Positions 7,500-15,306 of a DNA stretch of 58,860 bases are shown here, piece after piece. Position 1 is the stretch's first letter; each line of letters starts with the position of its first letter. The notes under the pieces are model-generated. The model had not been told where the DNA came from, made no database searches, and was given only the letters and a program-made list of their open reading frames with translations. The DNA is taken from the NCBI GenBank assembly GCA_964599285.1, contig CAZREI010000005.1, positions 1 through 58,860 of the forward strand. The letters are read 5' to 3'. The position numbers were made by a program, and so were the translations under genes. The stretch is from VGLO01 sp964599285. Its GTDB lineage: Bacteria; Patescibacteriota; Minisyncoccia; Minisyncoccales; Staskawiczbacteraceae.

Positions 7500-7570
7500 C
7501 TGGATTGCCGCGCTGCGGCTCGACCCGCTAAGCGGGCCTTGGCTAGCTCAGCTGGCCGCAATGACAGTGA
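7500..7570. repeat. GGATTGCC..CGCAATGAC repeat
   Basis: Opens with GGATTGCCGCGCTGCGG and closes with GCCGCAATGACAGTGACGG around two hairpins (ACCCGCTAAGCGGG; AGCTCAGCTGG). Same outer boxes as the repeats at 17028, 28411, 34067, 36391 and 53351. Confidence 0.75.
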
Positions 7571-7608
7571 CGGATATTCGTAATTCGATGAAATTCGTAA
7601 TTCGTAGG
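7568..7608. repeat. Right arm of the 39-bp inverted repeat
   Basis: Near-exact reverse complement of 7126-7164. It ends three bases from the PheRS stop codon. Confidence 0.85.
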
Positions 7609-7611
7609 ATA

Positions 7612-8781
7612 TTACCTAATCACCGCTCCAAATTCCTCTTTTGTCTTTTCCGTAATCTTTTCGTGGATGCTGTTTACTTCCGCGTCGGTCAGGGTTTTTT
7701 CCAGGCTTCTATATACTATGTGGAACGTGTAGGATTTTTTGTCTTTGCCGAATTTTTCATCGTTTTCGTACTGGTCCATCAGTTCAACCTGCTCCACTAA
7801 ATTGCCGCCGATGTCCCGCACCAGTTCATAATAATTATTCAGGGCAACACTTTTATCAATCACAAACGAAATGTCGCGGGTAATGGGCGGGTACTTGCTT
7901 ACCTCTTTATATTTGCTGTTGATGTCTTTAAACTGGCTGGTAATTCTTGGGTCCTCCGACCAAAAAATCCGAATGTCGCCAATTTCCATTTTTATCATCG
8001 CCAGGCGCTCTATACCAAAGGCAAAGGCCCAGCCATTGTACATTTCCGGATCCAGTCCAAAATTTTTCAGTACCTGCGTGTGCACCAAACCGGCGCCGGT
8101 CACTTCCATCCATTGACCTTGCCATTTAATTTCTATTTGAATGGATGGGTCGGTAAATGGAAATGAATCAACCAGAAACCTAAATTCAATATCATCGCCA
8201 AAAATACTTTTGACCGCGTCTGCCTGCACGTCCTCCAAATCTTTTTGAGTAATCATTTTGCCTTGTCCGGCCGAAGCCTTGGCAGAGGCGGATGGTTTTT
8301 TGCAGATGTATAAAAAATCTATCTGGTGAAACGCTGGAAAATGCTTGCGATCAATTTCATCTTTGCGAAACACAATTCCCGCGGCCATCAAAGCAACTTC
8401 TCCTTGGGTTTGCAATTTTTCATTGATGCCTTCGTAGCGCAGGTAATAGGGCCACATGACGGTCATTTGGGTGCGCAATACGTGGTCATTATCAAGGTAG
8501 TAGGTGTCGGTTTGGCGGCGGCTGGGATGATCTTTTGGGGTATTTAACACGTCAAAATCTTCTTCCACCGTTACGATTTTTGGAAAATCAATAACGTCAA
8601 AATCGGCAAAGCGCGGCAAACTCATAACCTGGTCGGCCAGAATTTTAATGGGAGAGTGTTCTTTTTTTGTTAAATCAGGGAGTGCCAAGAGGCGCAAAAT
8701 CCGCTGAGAATTGATATCTTTTTTGGCTTTTAAATCTGCTATTAATTCTGCCTCTCGTTCGTTTTTAATTTCAATTTTCAT
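7612..8781 (-). CDS. Single-chain phenylalanyl-tRNA synthetase (alpha core fused to FDX-ACB domain)
   Basis: Charges tRNA-Phe with phenylalanine. 389 residues. After a short N-terminus comes a class II catalytic core with GIVFRKDEIDRKHFPAFHQ (136-154), a W-M-E-V-T-G-A-G segment, and G-W-A-F-A-F-G-I-E-R-L motif 3. From about residue 297 (YPPITRDISFVI) to the end is an anticodon-binding FDX-ACB domain, which in most bacteria is the C-terminus of the beta subunit. This core-plus-FDX-ACB layout is that of mitochondrial monomeric PheRS. The long N-terminal coiled coil of bacterial PheS is absent and no pheT lies nearby. Residues 163-175 (PSASAKASAGQGK) are a repeat-derived in-frame insert. Confidence 0.85.
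   Translation of the reverse strand: MKIEIKNEREAELIADLKAKKDINSQRILRLLALPDLTKKEHSPIKILADQVMSLPRFADFDVIDFPKIVTVEEDFDVLNTPKDHPSRRQTDTYYLDNDHVLRTQMTVMWPYYLRYEGINEKLQTQGEVALMAAGIVFRKDEIDRKHFPAFHQIDFLYICKKPSASAKASAGQGKMITQKDLEDVQADAVKSIFGDDIEFRFLVDSFPFTDPSIQIEIKWQGQWMEVTGAGLVHTQVLKNFGLDPEMYNGWAFAFGIERLAMIKMEIGDIRIFWSEDPRITSQFKDINSKYKEVSKYPPITRDISFVIDKSVALNNYYELVRDIGGNLVEQVELMDQYENDEKFGKDKKSYTFHIVYRSLEKTLTDAEVNSIHEKITEKTKEEFGAVIR
8262..8296. repeat. SAKA(T/S)AG repeat insert in the PheRS gene
   Basis: The plus strand reads TGTCCGGCCGAAGCCTTGGC and AGAGGCGG and encodes ASAKASAGQ. A like stretch in gyrB (6940-6965) encodes ASAKATAGE. Both sit in frame in conserved genes. Confidence 0.6.
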
Positions 8782-8833
8782 TCCTCAATTTTACCTTAAT
8801 TTGAAGCAAAAAACAAGCCTATTTTGAGTGTTT

Positions 8834-8937
8834 TAGATTGCTTCGCTTTGCTCGCAATGACGAAGTACGGCGGCGCTTTTTAGCGCCGCCGTTTCCGCGT
8901 TATATCAGCGTATTTATCAGCATAACTTCAGCGGTTT
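8834..8937. repeat. Compound intergenic repeat
   Basis: A short GATTGCTTCGC..CGCAATGACG repeat is followed by a GGCGGCGC/GCGCCGCC hairpin and then TTTCCGCGTT, ATCAGCGT, TTCAGCGG. The second part recurs at 21826-21904. Confidence 0.7.
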
Positions 8938-9669
8938 TTATACAAACCGCGTGATGATAAAAATGAACAATGCACCCAAAACGGTCAGGCCGATTAATTT
9001 ATACGAACTGTGTTCCGAATGCGCTTCGGGCAAAATGTCTGACGCACCGATGTACAATAAAAATCCGGCGAAAAATCCAAGATATAAAAACAAAACATAT
9101 TCCGGAATAGCAAAAAACAATGTTGACGCAACTCCCAGCACGGGAGCTAATGCGTCTAATATCAAAAATCCTTTGGCTTTTTTATCGGTGTTTTTATGAG
9201 ACAAGAGCAATGTGACGGTGTTGATGCCATCGGTAAAATCGTGCGAAATAACGGCAATGGCAATCAACACGCCAAGGATAGAATTTACCTGAAAACCCAA
9301 CCCAATCGCGACGCCATCAATGAAACTGTGGCCGGTCAGCGCTATGGCGGAAAACACTCCCACGTGCGGGTGTTTGTGTTTTGGAAAATGCTCTTCCGAA
9401 TGGCTGTGCAGCAAAATACTTTTTTCTAAAATATGAAAAAGTAAAAATCCAAAAACCATTGCCACCATCACGCTGATTGCCGGAAAATCAAACTCCTTTA
9501 CTTGGTGAATAATTTCCGGAAAAATATCAAAACTGACGATGCCCAGCAAAACTCCGGCGGCAAAGGCCATGAAAAAATGCATTTTTTCCTTAAACCGTAT
9601 GGCAAAAAGTCCGCCCAAAAACGTGGACACAAACGCGAAAGCTGAAAAAATAATCGGTTCTAAAATCAT
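8938..9669 (-). CDS. ZIP-family metal transporter
   Basis: Integral membrane protein, 243 residues with about eight hydrophobic spans, moving zinc or another divalent metal into the cytoplasm. The key helix pair holds H-S-F-I-D-G-V-A-I-G (about 111-120) and H-D-F-T-D-G (about 143-148), the ZIP metal-binding signature. A His-rich loop (HSHSEEHFPKHKHPH, about 88-102) precedes it, as is usual for the family. It lies between the PheRS gene and an ABC exporter, with no clear operon link. Confidence 0.88.
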   Translation of the reverse strand: MILEPIIFSAFAFVSTFLGGLFAIRFKEKMHFFMAFAAGVLLGIVSFDIFPEIIHQVKEFDFPAISVMVAMVFGFLLFHILEKSILLHSHSEEHFPKHKHPHVGVFSAIALTGHSFIDGVAIGLGFQVNSILGVLIAIAVISHDFTDGINTVTLLLSHKNTDKKAKGFLILDALAPVLGVASTLFFAIPEYVLFLYLGFFAGFLLYIGASDILPEAHSEHSSYKLIGLTVLGALFIFIITRFV

Positions 9670-9694
9670 TTATTTTCTCATTACATCACAAAAT

Positions 9695-11521
9695 TTACTC
9701 TTCTTCAACGGCTTCCTCCTTTTTTTCTTCTTGTTCGTCGTCCGCCAAAAATCCGCCGGCTTGCAGTGTCCATAGTTTTTTATACAAACTGCTAGGATTT
9801 TGCAACAGATCTTTGTGGCTCCCCTCTTCAATAATTTTTCCGTTATCCACCACCACAATTCTATCCATTTTTTGAATGGTAGACAAACGATGGGCAATAA
9901 CAATAGTGGTTTTGCCGGCCATCAAGGTATTTAATGCGTCTTGAATCAGCATTTCTGAATGGGAATCCAAACTGCTGGTCGCTTCGTCCAGCACCAGAAT
10001 TGGCGCGTTTTTTAAGATGGCCCGGGCAATGGCAACCCGCTGGCGCTCGCCACCCGAAAGTTTAATGCCGCGCTCCCCCACCAGTGTTTCCAAGCCCTGG
10101 GGCAAATTTTTGATAAACTCATCGCAGTGCGCCAATTTTGCCGCTTTTTTTATTTGAGCCGGCGTGGCACCGGGTTTTCCATAGGCAATATTTTCGGCCA
10201 GCGTGCGGTGAAATAAAATGGGATCTTGAGGAACCATGGAAATATTTTTTCGCAAACTGTCTTGGGTCGCTTGCGAGATATCCTGTCCATCAATAAAAAT
10301 TTTTCCGGAGGTTGGCGCGTATAATCTTAAGAGCAACCTTACAAAGGTAGTTTTGCCGGCTCCGGAAGGTCCGATGAGTGCCACCTTTTCGCCGGGTTTT
10401 ATTTTCAACCCAATATGATTGAGCACCTTTCGGGTTTGATTAAAACTAAATTCCACCTGCTTAAATTCAATTTCTCCTTGCGTAACATGTAGTTCTTTGG
10501 CCATCGGCGTGTCTGTGATTTCGTGGGGCAGTTTCATAATTTCCACCATTTCCTTGGCATCGGCGTAGGCCTGGTACATATCGCGCACAATCCTGGTAAA
10601 GCTCCACAATTGGTCAATTAAGTTTCCTGCGTAGGACTGCAGTAAAACGAAAACGCCCACGGTAATAAGGCCAAGGCTCCAATACTTGATGGCAAAATAA
10701 AACAGCACAAATTCAATGCCAAACGACAGAGCTCCCTGCACGGCGTTGATGACGGCGTCCAAATTCCAGGTAAACCGTATGAGCGAAGCCTGCTGACCCG
10801 TAACCTTTTTATACCCCTTCTTTTCATGTAAAACTCCATTAAAAAGCGTGACCGTATTTTGATTGGTGATGGTGTCGGCCAGGTAGCCGGTGGCTTTTGA
10901 ATCCATTTCGGCCGATTGCAAATCATACTTTAATTTCCAGCGCGAAAAAACGATATTAAACGAAAGGAAAATGGCAATCCAAATTAAAACAACCAAATCA
11001 ATCCAGCGATTAATAAAAAACAGAACCAGTAAAACAGAACAAATCCTGACAAAAAGCGGCAACAGATTCCATACAAAGTTGTCGGAAAGGCGTTCAAACG
11101 CCCGGCCAAACCGGTTAACACGCTGAACCAGCGCCCCCACAAAATTATTGGTAAAAAATCCGTAAGAATGGTCAATGAGGTGGTCGTAGGCCTGCTGTTT
11201 TAAATTGGCCATGGTCATGGGTTGGTAGGTATTGTTGGCAAATTCGGCAATGCGATAACAGGCCCAAAACACGCCGTGGAGCAACCCGATATAAATAATC
11301 GTTTGAAAAAGTGTTTTTGCAACCGAAGGTGTATTGCCGCCGGCGACAATGACATCAAAAAAATGTTTGTAAAAAAGCGGTGTGACAATGATAACTGCGT
11401 TTCCCAGCGCCAAACTAAAAACCATCAAAAAGAGTTTCCATTTTTGAGGCCGCATGCCCTGCCAAAAAGCGCTAAAGACGTCTTTGAGATTTACTGTTGG
11501 ATAAATAATATTTTTTTGCAT
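9695..11521 (-). CDS. ABC exporter, fused membrane and ATPase domains
   Basis: 608 residues. Six-helix exporter domain (about 1-320), then an ATPase domain with Walker A GPSGAGKTT, Q-loop VPQDP, signature LSGGERQRVAIARAI, Walker B ILVLDEATSSLD and the H-loop IAHRLST. It works as a homo- or heterodimer at the cytoplasmic membrane. The substrate (lipid, peptide or drug) cannot be told. The C-terminus is Glu/Lys-rich (EEQEEKKEEAVEEE). It stands alone, 25 bases from the ZIP gene. Confidence 0.9.
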   Translation of the reverse strand: MQKNIIYPTVNLKDVFSAFWQGMRPQKWKLFLMVFSLALGNAVIIVTPLFYKHFFDVIVAGGNTPSVAKTLFQTIIYIGLLHGVFWACYRIAEFANNTYQPMTMANLKQQAYDHLIDHSYGFFTNNFVGALVQRVNRFGRAFERLSDNFVWNLLPLFVRICSVLLVLFFINRWIDLVVLIWIAIFLSFNIVFSRWKLKYDLQSAEMDSKATGYLADTITNQNTVTLFNGVLHEKKGYKKVTGQQASLIRFTWNLDAVINAVQGALSFGIEFVLFYFAIKYWSLGLITVGVFVLLQSYAGNLIDQLWSFTRIVRDMYQAYADAKEMVEIMKLPHEITDTPMAKELHVTQGEIEFKQVEFSFNQTRKVLNHIGLKIKPGEKVALIGPSGAGKTTFVRLLLRLYAPTSGKIFIDGQDISQATQDSLRKNISMVPQDPILFHRTLAENIAYGKPGATPAQIKKAAKLAHCDEFIKNLPQGLETLVGERGIKLSGGERQRVAIARAILKNAPILVLDEATSSLDSHSEMLIQDALNTLMAGKTTIVIAHRLSTIQKMDRIVVVDNGKIIEEGSHKDLLQNPSSLYKKLWTLQAGGFLADDEQEEKKEEAVEEE

Positions 11522-11565
11522 ACAAGTAAGAAATACTTTTTCATAGTATCACTTTTTTGAAAAAT

Positions 11566-11600
11566 AAAAAGCTCTGCTATCGCACAGCCTTTTTATCCTA
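11566..11600 (-). terminator. Probable terminator of the His-rich protein gene
   Basis: Imperfect stem GCTCTGC/GCACAGC; the minus strand continues into TTTTTATTTTT. It lies downstream of the gene ending at 11652. Confidence 0.6.
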
Positions 11601-11608
11601 CCATCTTC

Positions 11609-11652
11609 AACCGTACCGCAAATTCACAACGTTGTGAATTTGCGGTACGGTT
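11609..11652. repeat. Perfect palindrome, ACCGTACCGCAAATT family (family 3)
   Basis: 44-bp perfect palindrome with half-site AACCGTACCGCAAATTCACA. It begins at the stop codon of the adjacent gene. Related copies lie at 14453, 16960, 30881, 31117, 34262 and 38376. Confidence 0.9.
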
Positions 11653-12176
11653 TACTTCTTAATCGCTTCGTAGTAAATAATGATTTGGTCGCCGTCACGC
11701 AATAGGGTGTTTTCAAAATCTTGCGTTTGTTTGCCGTTTACCGTTTGGATAATTTTGTGGGTCGCGTCGATTTTGTAATCCAAAATTTGATCTTTGGTAT
11801 AGGTTTTTTGCCACACCGCAAAAAAATCACCTAATGTAAAGTCGCGCTTTTCCGGAGACTCCACGTGGATTTTTCCGGTAGCATCATGGGTATGCAAAGG
11901 ATGCATACAATCAGAAACGATGCCGATATCCGCCAGAATAATTGACTTTTGCCCATTAATAAAAATATCCAGATGCGGGTGGATGTGAAATTGCGTCGCC
12001 ATGTCGGTGGTGCAAGATAGGGCAAGTTCCCGATTGGTTTTTACCACCGCGCTGACAACGGCCGCGGTGTTGGCGACAGGAGCACGATTGACATTAAAAA
12101 ATATCAAAAAAACAAAAGCAACAAATAATGCGCCAAACCCAGCCATCCATAAAAAAACTTTTTGGTTATCGTTCAT
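11652..12176 (-). CDS. Membrane-anchored His-rich protein
   Basis: Start set at MNDNQKVF because the longer frame runs through a repeat. 174 residues: one N-terminal membrane span (about 6-28), then an outer domain with two histidine-rich stretches (FHIHPHLDIFINGQ and CMHPLHTHDATGKIHVESP) that look fit to bind a metal, and a C-terminal DGDQIIIYY strand. Two cysteines (one in the segment LALSCTTD, one in the CMHP motif) could form a disulfide or join in metal binding. Its neighbour is a thioredoxin-fold protein, so a role in envelope redox or copper handling is possible but inferred only. Confidence 0.7.
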   Translation of the reverse strand: MNDNQKVFLWMAGFGALFVAFVFLIFFNVNRAPVANTAAVVSAVVKTNRELALSCTTDMATQFHIHPHLDIFINGQKSIILADIGIVSDCMHPLHTHDATGKIHVESPEKRDFTLGDFFAVWQKTYTKDQILDYKIDATHKIIQTVNGKQTQDFENTLLRDGDQIIIYYEAIKK

Positions 12177-12205
12177 TTTTGCTGCGTAAAAATGCGCGGA
12201 ATGAC

Positions 12206-12322
12206 GGAGACGGGGCGAATTGGTTGCGACCAATTGCGCCTCGCGTCTTACCGGAAATTTACGCGGAAGAACGCGGAAGTGTTTCCGCAGGATTCCGCGT
12301 AAATTTCCGCGGAGTTCCGCGA
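12206..12322. repeat. Family-2 stem repeat followed by a TTTACGCGGA palindrome
   Basis: 12206-12250 carries the boxes GAGACGGGGCG and CGCCTCGCGTCTT. It runs into GGAAATTTACGCGGAAG, whose complement CCGCGTAAATTTCC lies about 45 bases on. Confidence 0.75.
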
Positions 12323-12325
12323 ATG

Positions 12326-13060
12326 TTACTTGCCGGCTAAAACTTGATCAATAGCCGCTTTGAAAGCAGAATAAGGCTGGGCGCCATTGATAAATTGCTT
12401 GCCAATAATGGTTGCCGGCGTTCCCTGAATACCAAACGAGGTGCCTTCAGTTTTGTCAGCGTCCATGGCTTTTTGATAATCTGCCGCGTGAGAAGTGGCC
12501 AGCGCGTCGGCCTTGGCGGCGTCCCCCGCCCCAATAGCCGCCGTGGTAATAGACATAATTTTGGCATGCGTCGCCCAGCCGGTGTTTTCAGTTCCCTGAT
12601 TTTCAAACATAGCCTTGTGCCATTGCCAGAATTTATCGGGAGCCACAGCCCAGACTGCCCTGGCAAATTGCCCTAGCGTTTGAGAATCAGTTCCTAAAAA
12701 TTCGTAATCTTTATAAACAATTTTTGCCTTTCCGGTTGCCACGTAATCGTTGTAGACCTGGCCCATTACTTCACTTTCCACTTTTTTGCAAAACGGACAC
12801 TGATAATCCGACCAAAAGGCAATCACCACCGGCGCGTTGGCGCTTCCCACAAAAGGCTGGCCGGCAATTTTCACTTTACTGACGTCCACCGTTTGCGCGG
12901 TTGGCTGACCTTGGGTCTGGGTATTGTCAGCAACAGAATTGCCGGATTTGTTAAATCCACCCAACAAAACTGTAGCGGCAGCCACGATGCAAATGACAAT
13001 AATCGTGCCGCAAACTACCAACAAATTTTTATTAAGTTCGTTTGGATTTTGATTATCCAT
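12326..13060 (-). CDS. DsbA-like thioredoxin-fold protein
   Basis: Start set at MDNQNPNE. About 244 residues: one N-terminal membrane helix, a Gln/Thr linker, then a DsbA-type thioredoxin fold with the redox motif CPFC in FWSDYQCPFCKKVE and a cis-Pro strand GIQGTPATII. Such anchored proteins oxidise or isomerise disulfides outside the membrane. The pattern (QPFVGSANAPVVI before the active site) matches the DSBA thioredoxin group common in CPR and archaea. It lies upstream of the His-rich protein gene on the same strand. Confidence 0.88.
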   Translation of the reverse strand: MDNQNPNELNKNLLVVCGTIIVICIVAAATVLLGGFNKSGNSVADNTQTQGQPTAQTVDVSKVKIAGQPFVGSANAPVVIAFWSDYQCPFCKKVESEVMGQVYNDYVATGKAKIVYKDYEFLGTDSQTLGQFARAVWAVAPDKFWQWHKAMFENQGTENTGWATHAKIMSITTAAIGAGDAAKADALATSHAADYQKAMDADKTEGTSFGIQGTPATIIGKQFINGAQPYSAFKAAIDQVLAGK

Positions 13061-13195
13061 AGGTTTATAGAGTTTTGACGCAAGATACATTTTGCCAATC
13101 GCATTGGCAAGTCCTATACCTTATACGCCATTCTCTGGTTATTGAGTGCATGGTTGCAACAAGATGTATTCATGCTACCAAATTTGTAAAAAATA

Positions 13196-13248
13196 AAAAA
13201 GCCCCCGATGCCCTGTCTTTGCAATTGCAAGAACAGGGTATCGGGAGC
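13196..13248 (-). terminator. Terminator of the deoxyhypusine-synthase-like gene
   Basis: Stem CCCGATGCCCTGT/ACAGGGTATCGGG with an inner CTTGCAATTGCAAG arm; the minus strand ends in CTTTTTTATTTTT. Confidence 0.9.
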
Positions 13249-13264
13249 CGTGAGGCGCCACACC

Positions 13265-14371
13265 CTACTGACGCGCCGCCTTTTTGAGCTCTCTTAACAT
13301 ACTAGGAATTTTGGGGTAAAGCCCCTGGTGCTTGCGATTGTTTTCAACCTCCAAAACGTAGCCGGCGATGAGGGGAAAAATTACCGAATACTCGCCAAAA
13401 ATCTGAATCAAATCCTGACTATGGGCATCGGGATACTTATCCCAAGTCACCGCTTCACCAAACGTGCAACCGGATAAGCCGCCATCTTTTTCCGTAGCGG
13501 TGGTAATTTGCAAGCCGCATTCGCCTCCTTCAAACTCAATCCCCAAAATCTGGGAAATGGTGGGTCCGGTTTGCTGGATGAAGTTTTTTGGTCCTCCGCC
13601 ACCAAGCTCAACGTAACCGTTTCCATTAAATGAGCGCGCATAACAAATAGCGGCGCTCTGCAGAATGTCCAGGTTTGACGAGATTTCAAGCTTCTTTCCC
13701 GCAAGATATAATCCCGCCAAATTCATGGCGATGGAATGATTGGCGTTTGAATCAAAGAAAACCGGAACTTGGTGCTTGGCCGCTGTAGCGACAAATGAAC
13801 GCTCTGGATGTGCGCTGTCTTCTGCGACAAACATTCCCAGCGCGTAATTAAAGTCGGCGCTGGAAAAATCTCCCCTGGGCTTGTACTGGCGCGCGAATTT
13901 TTTGATGACCTTATCTTGAGCCAACAGTGTGTCTGTCGCTCCGATGTAGATGTCGTAAATCCGCGTAATGCCTTGCTTGTGCAAATCGTCATCGTCGGCT
14001 CTAGGGCAACCTTGCTTGACGGGAAGCCCGTAGGCAAAATGCAAATCGTGGTACACCTGGGCACCGGTGGAACAGATCACGTCAACAAACCCTCGCTTGA
14101 TAAGCTCAATGACGTACCCGCCCAGTCCGCCAACAATGCCCGCGCCGGAAATGCCAAACCAAATGGTTTTTCCTTCTGAAACCATTTTTCTGAAAAGCCA
14201 GGCTCCGGCGGCGACATTGCGCGCTTCAAAACAGCTTTTACTGAACCTGTCCATCTGATTGGCTAAGGGAGTGGCCGCCCGAAGATTCTGGGAAGCATCC
14301 ACGGGAACAATGTCTTTGTGGCCGTGGGCGCTTTGTTTGACCGAACCGCTGCCAACTTTTTTACTGGACAT
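13265..14371 (-). CDS. Deoxyhypusine-synthase-family protein
   Basis: 368 residues, the length of true deoxyhypusine synthase, which moves an aminobutyl group from spermidine to a lysine of eIF5A. The NAD-binding fold is clear (GISGAGIVGGLGGYVIELI, about 73-91; VELGGGGPKNFIQQT, about 254-268). K312 in the VTWDKY segment aligns with the lysine of human DHS that carries the covalent intermediate (in WGKI). Bacteria lack eIF5A, and bacterial relatives are thought to act on free polyamines, as homospermidine synthase does. A strong AAGGAG site precedes the start and a strong terminator follows. Confidence 0.85.
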   Translation of the reverse strand: MSSKKVGSGSVKQSAHGHKDIVPVDASQNLRAATPLANQMDRFSKSCFEARNVAAGAWLFRKMVSEGKTIWFGISGAGIVGGLGGYVIELIKRGFVDVICSTGAQVYHDLHFAYGLPVKQGCPRADDDDLHKQGITRIYDIYIGATDTLLAQDKVIKKFARQYKPRGDFSSADFNYALGMFVAEDSAHPERSFVATAAKHQVPVFFDSNANHSIAMNLAGLYLAGKKLEISSNLDILQSAAICYARSFNGNGYVELGGGGPKNFIQQTGPTISQILGIEFEGGECGLQITTATEKDGGLSGCTFGEAVTWDKYPDAHSQDLIQIFGEYSVIFPLIAGYVLEVENNRKHQGLYPKIPSMLRELKKAARQ

Positions 14372-14452
14372 TCAAGAACTCCTTTGTCAAAGGGCGATAC
14401 AAAAGCATTTGAAACACTGGTTACATCCTACCAGGAATTTTCCATAAATCAA

Positions 14453-14500
14453 CCCACCGTACTGCAAATTTAGAAGCTTCTAATTTTGCAGTACGGTGGG
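14453..14500. repeat. Palindrome, ACCGTACTGCAAATT variant (family 3)
   Basis: Half-site CCCACCGTACTGCAAATT with centre AGAAGCTTCT. It lies just past the stop of the glycosylase gene and could act as its terminator. Confidence 0.85.
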
Positions 14501-14504
14501 ATTT

Positions 14505-15071
14505 TTAGCGATATTTTATTTTTGCTGAATTTTTGGGGGCATCAGCCAATAAAAATCTAAATTTTTTGGCTGACCACACCGGGCCGGCATAGGCCACTCC
14601 CACGCGCTCCAATTTTTTTATGCTTGATTTTGGAATAGCAACTCCCCTATCTTCAAACCAAAATCCGGCTTGTTTGCCGGCCGATTTGCCATTCATACTT
14701 TTATCAACACCAAAAAATTTGCTGACTTTTCCTGGGCCGTCAAAATGTTTTTCTTGTAATTGAACGCCACGGATCAGCACCGCCGCCGGCCAATTTTCCT
14801 CGCGCGTGACAATATTTACCATGTAGTGCATGCCGTAACAAAGGTACACGTAAAAATATCCGGGCTGGCCGAACATTATTTGGGTGCGATTGGTTTTTCC
14901 CTTTGAGGCGTGGCTGGCCAAGTCTTGCGGCCCGTCATAAGCTTCGGTTTCAGTAATCATGGCAAACATTTCCTGGCCATCAACGCGTCGCACTAAAAAT
15001 TTTCCCAAAAGCTCCTGGGCCACCAAACAAGTATCGCGATTAAAAAATTCCGCTGTTAGTACTTTTCTCAT
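14505..15071 (-). CDS. 3-methyladenine DNA glycosylase (AAG/Mpg family)
   Basis: Removes alkylated purines from DNA as the first step of base excision repair. 188 residues. Family marks: L-L-G-K near 22-25, the catalytic glutamate in ITETEAYDGPQD (about 39-50), SHASKGKTNRT, and the YVYLCYGMHYMVN strand with base-flipping tyrosines. The C-terminus is shorter than in the human enzyme, as in other bacteria. It has no operon partner. Confidence 0.93.
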   Translation of the reverse strand: MRKVLTAEFFNRDTCLVAQELLGKFLVRRVDGQEMFAMITETEAYDGPQDLASHASKGKTNRTQIMFGQPGYFYVYLCYGMHYMVNIVTREENWPAAVLIRGVQLQEKHFDGPGKVSKFFGVDKSMNGKSAGKQAGFWFEDRGVAIPKSSIKKLERVGVAYAGPVWSAKKFRFLLADAPKNSAKIKYR

Positions 15072-15129
15072 ACAATATTAAAATCCTACCTTACTATAAA
15101 TAAAGAGTGCCGCAGTTGCAAGGCAGTAT

Positions 15130-15154
15130 TTGTGAAGAGCTTAGCTCTTCACAA
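15130..15154. repeat. Short perfect palindrome
   Basis: TTGTGAAGAGCT and its exact complement AGCTCTTCACAA, in the gap between the glycosylase gene and the next terminator. Confidence 0.7.
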
Positions 15155-15201
15155 AATAAAAAAGCCCTGCAACTACAATCAAAGTTGTAAATCGCAGGGC
15201 A
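15155..15201 (-). terminator. Terminator of the 15307-15897 gene
   Basis: Nested stem AGCCCTGC/GCAGGGC with inner ACAACTTTG-type pairing; the minus strand ends in CTTTTTTATTTT. Confidence 0.85.
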
Positions 15202-15306
15202 TTGGCTTTGTTTTTGCTTAAGGTACAACCCGCCGTTCAAGAAATTCTCGAATGGCCCGATTCACTGAATCGAGAGGAAATCCAATCGATTCGGCCTGGG
15301 TGATAA

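Noticed and set aside
7500..7570. tRNA-like hairpins in the repeat at 7.5 kb
   Set aside because: No acceptor stem, anticodon arm or TTCGA loop in the right places. It matches a dispersed repeat family instead.
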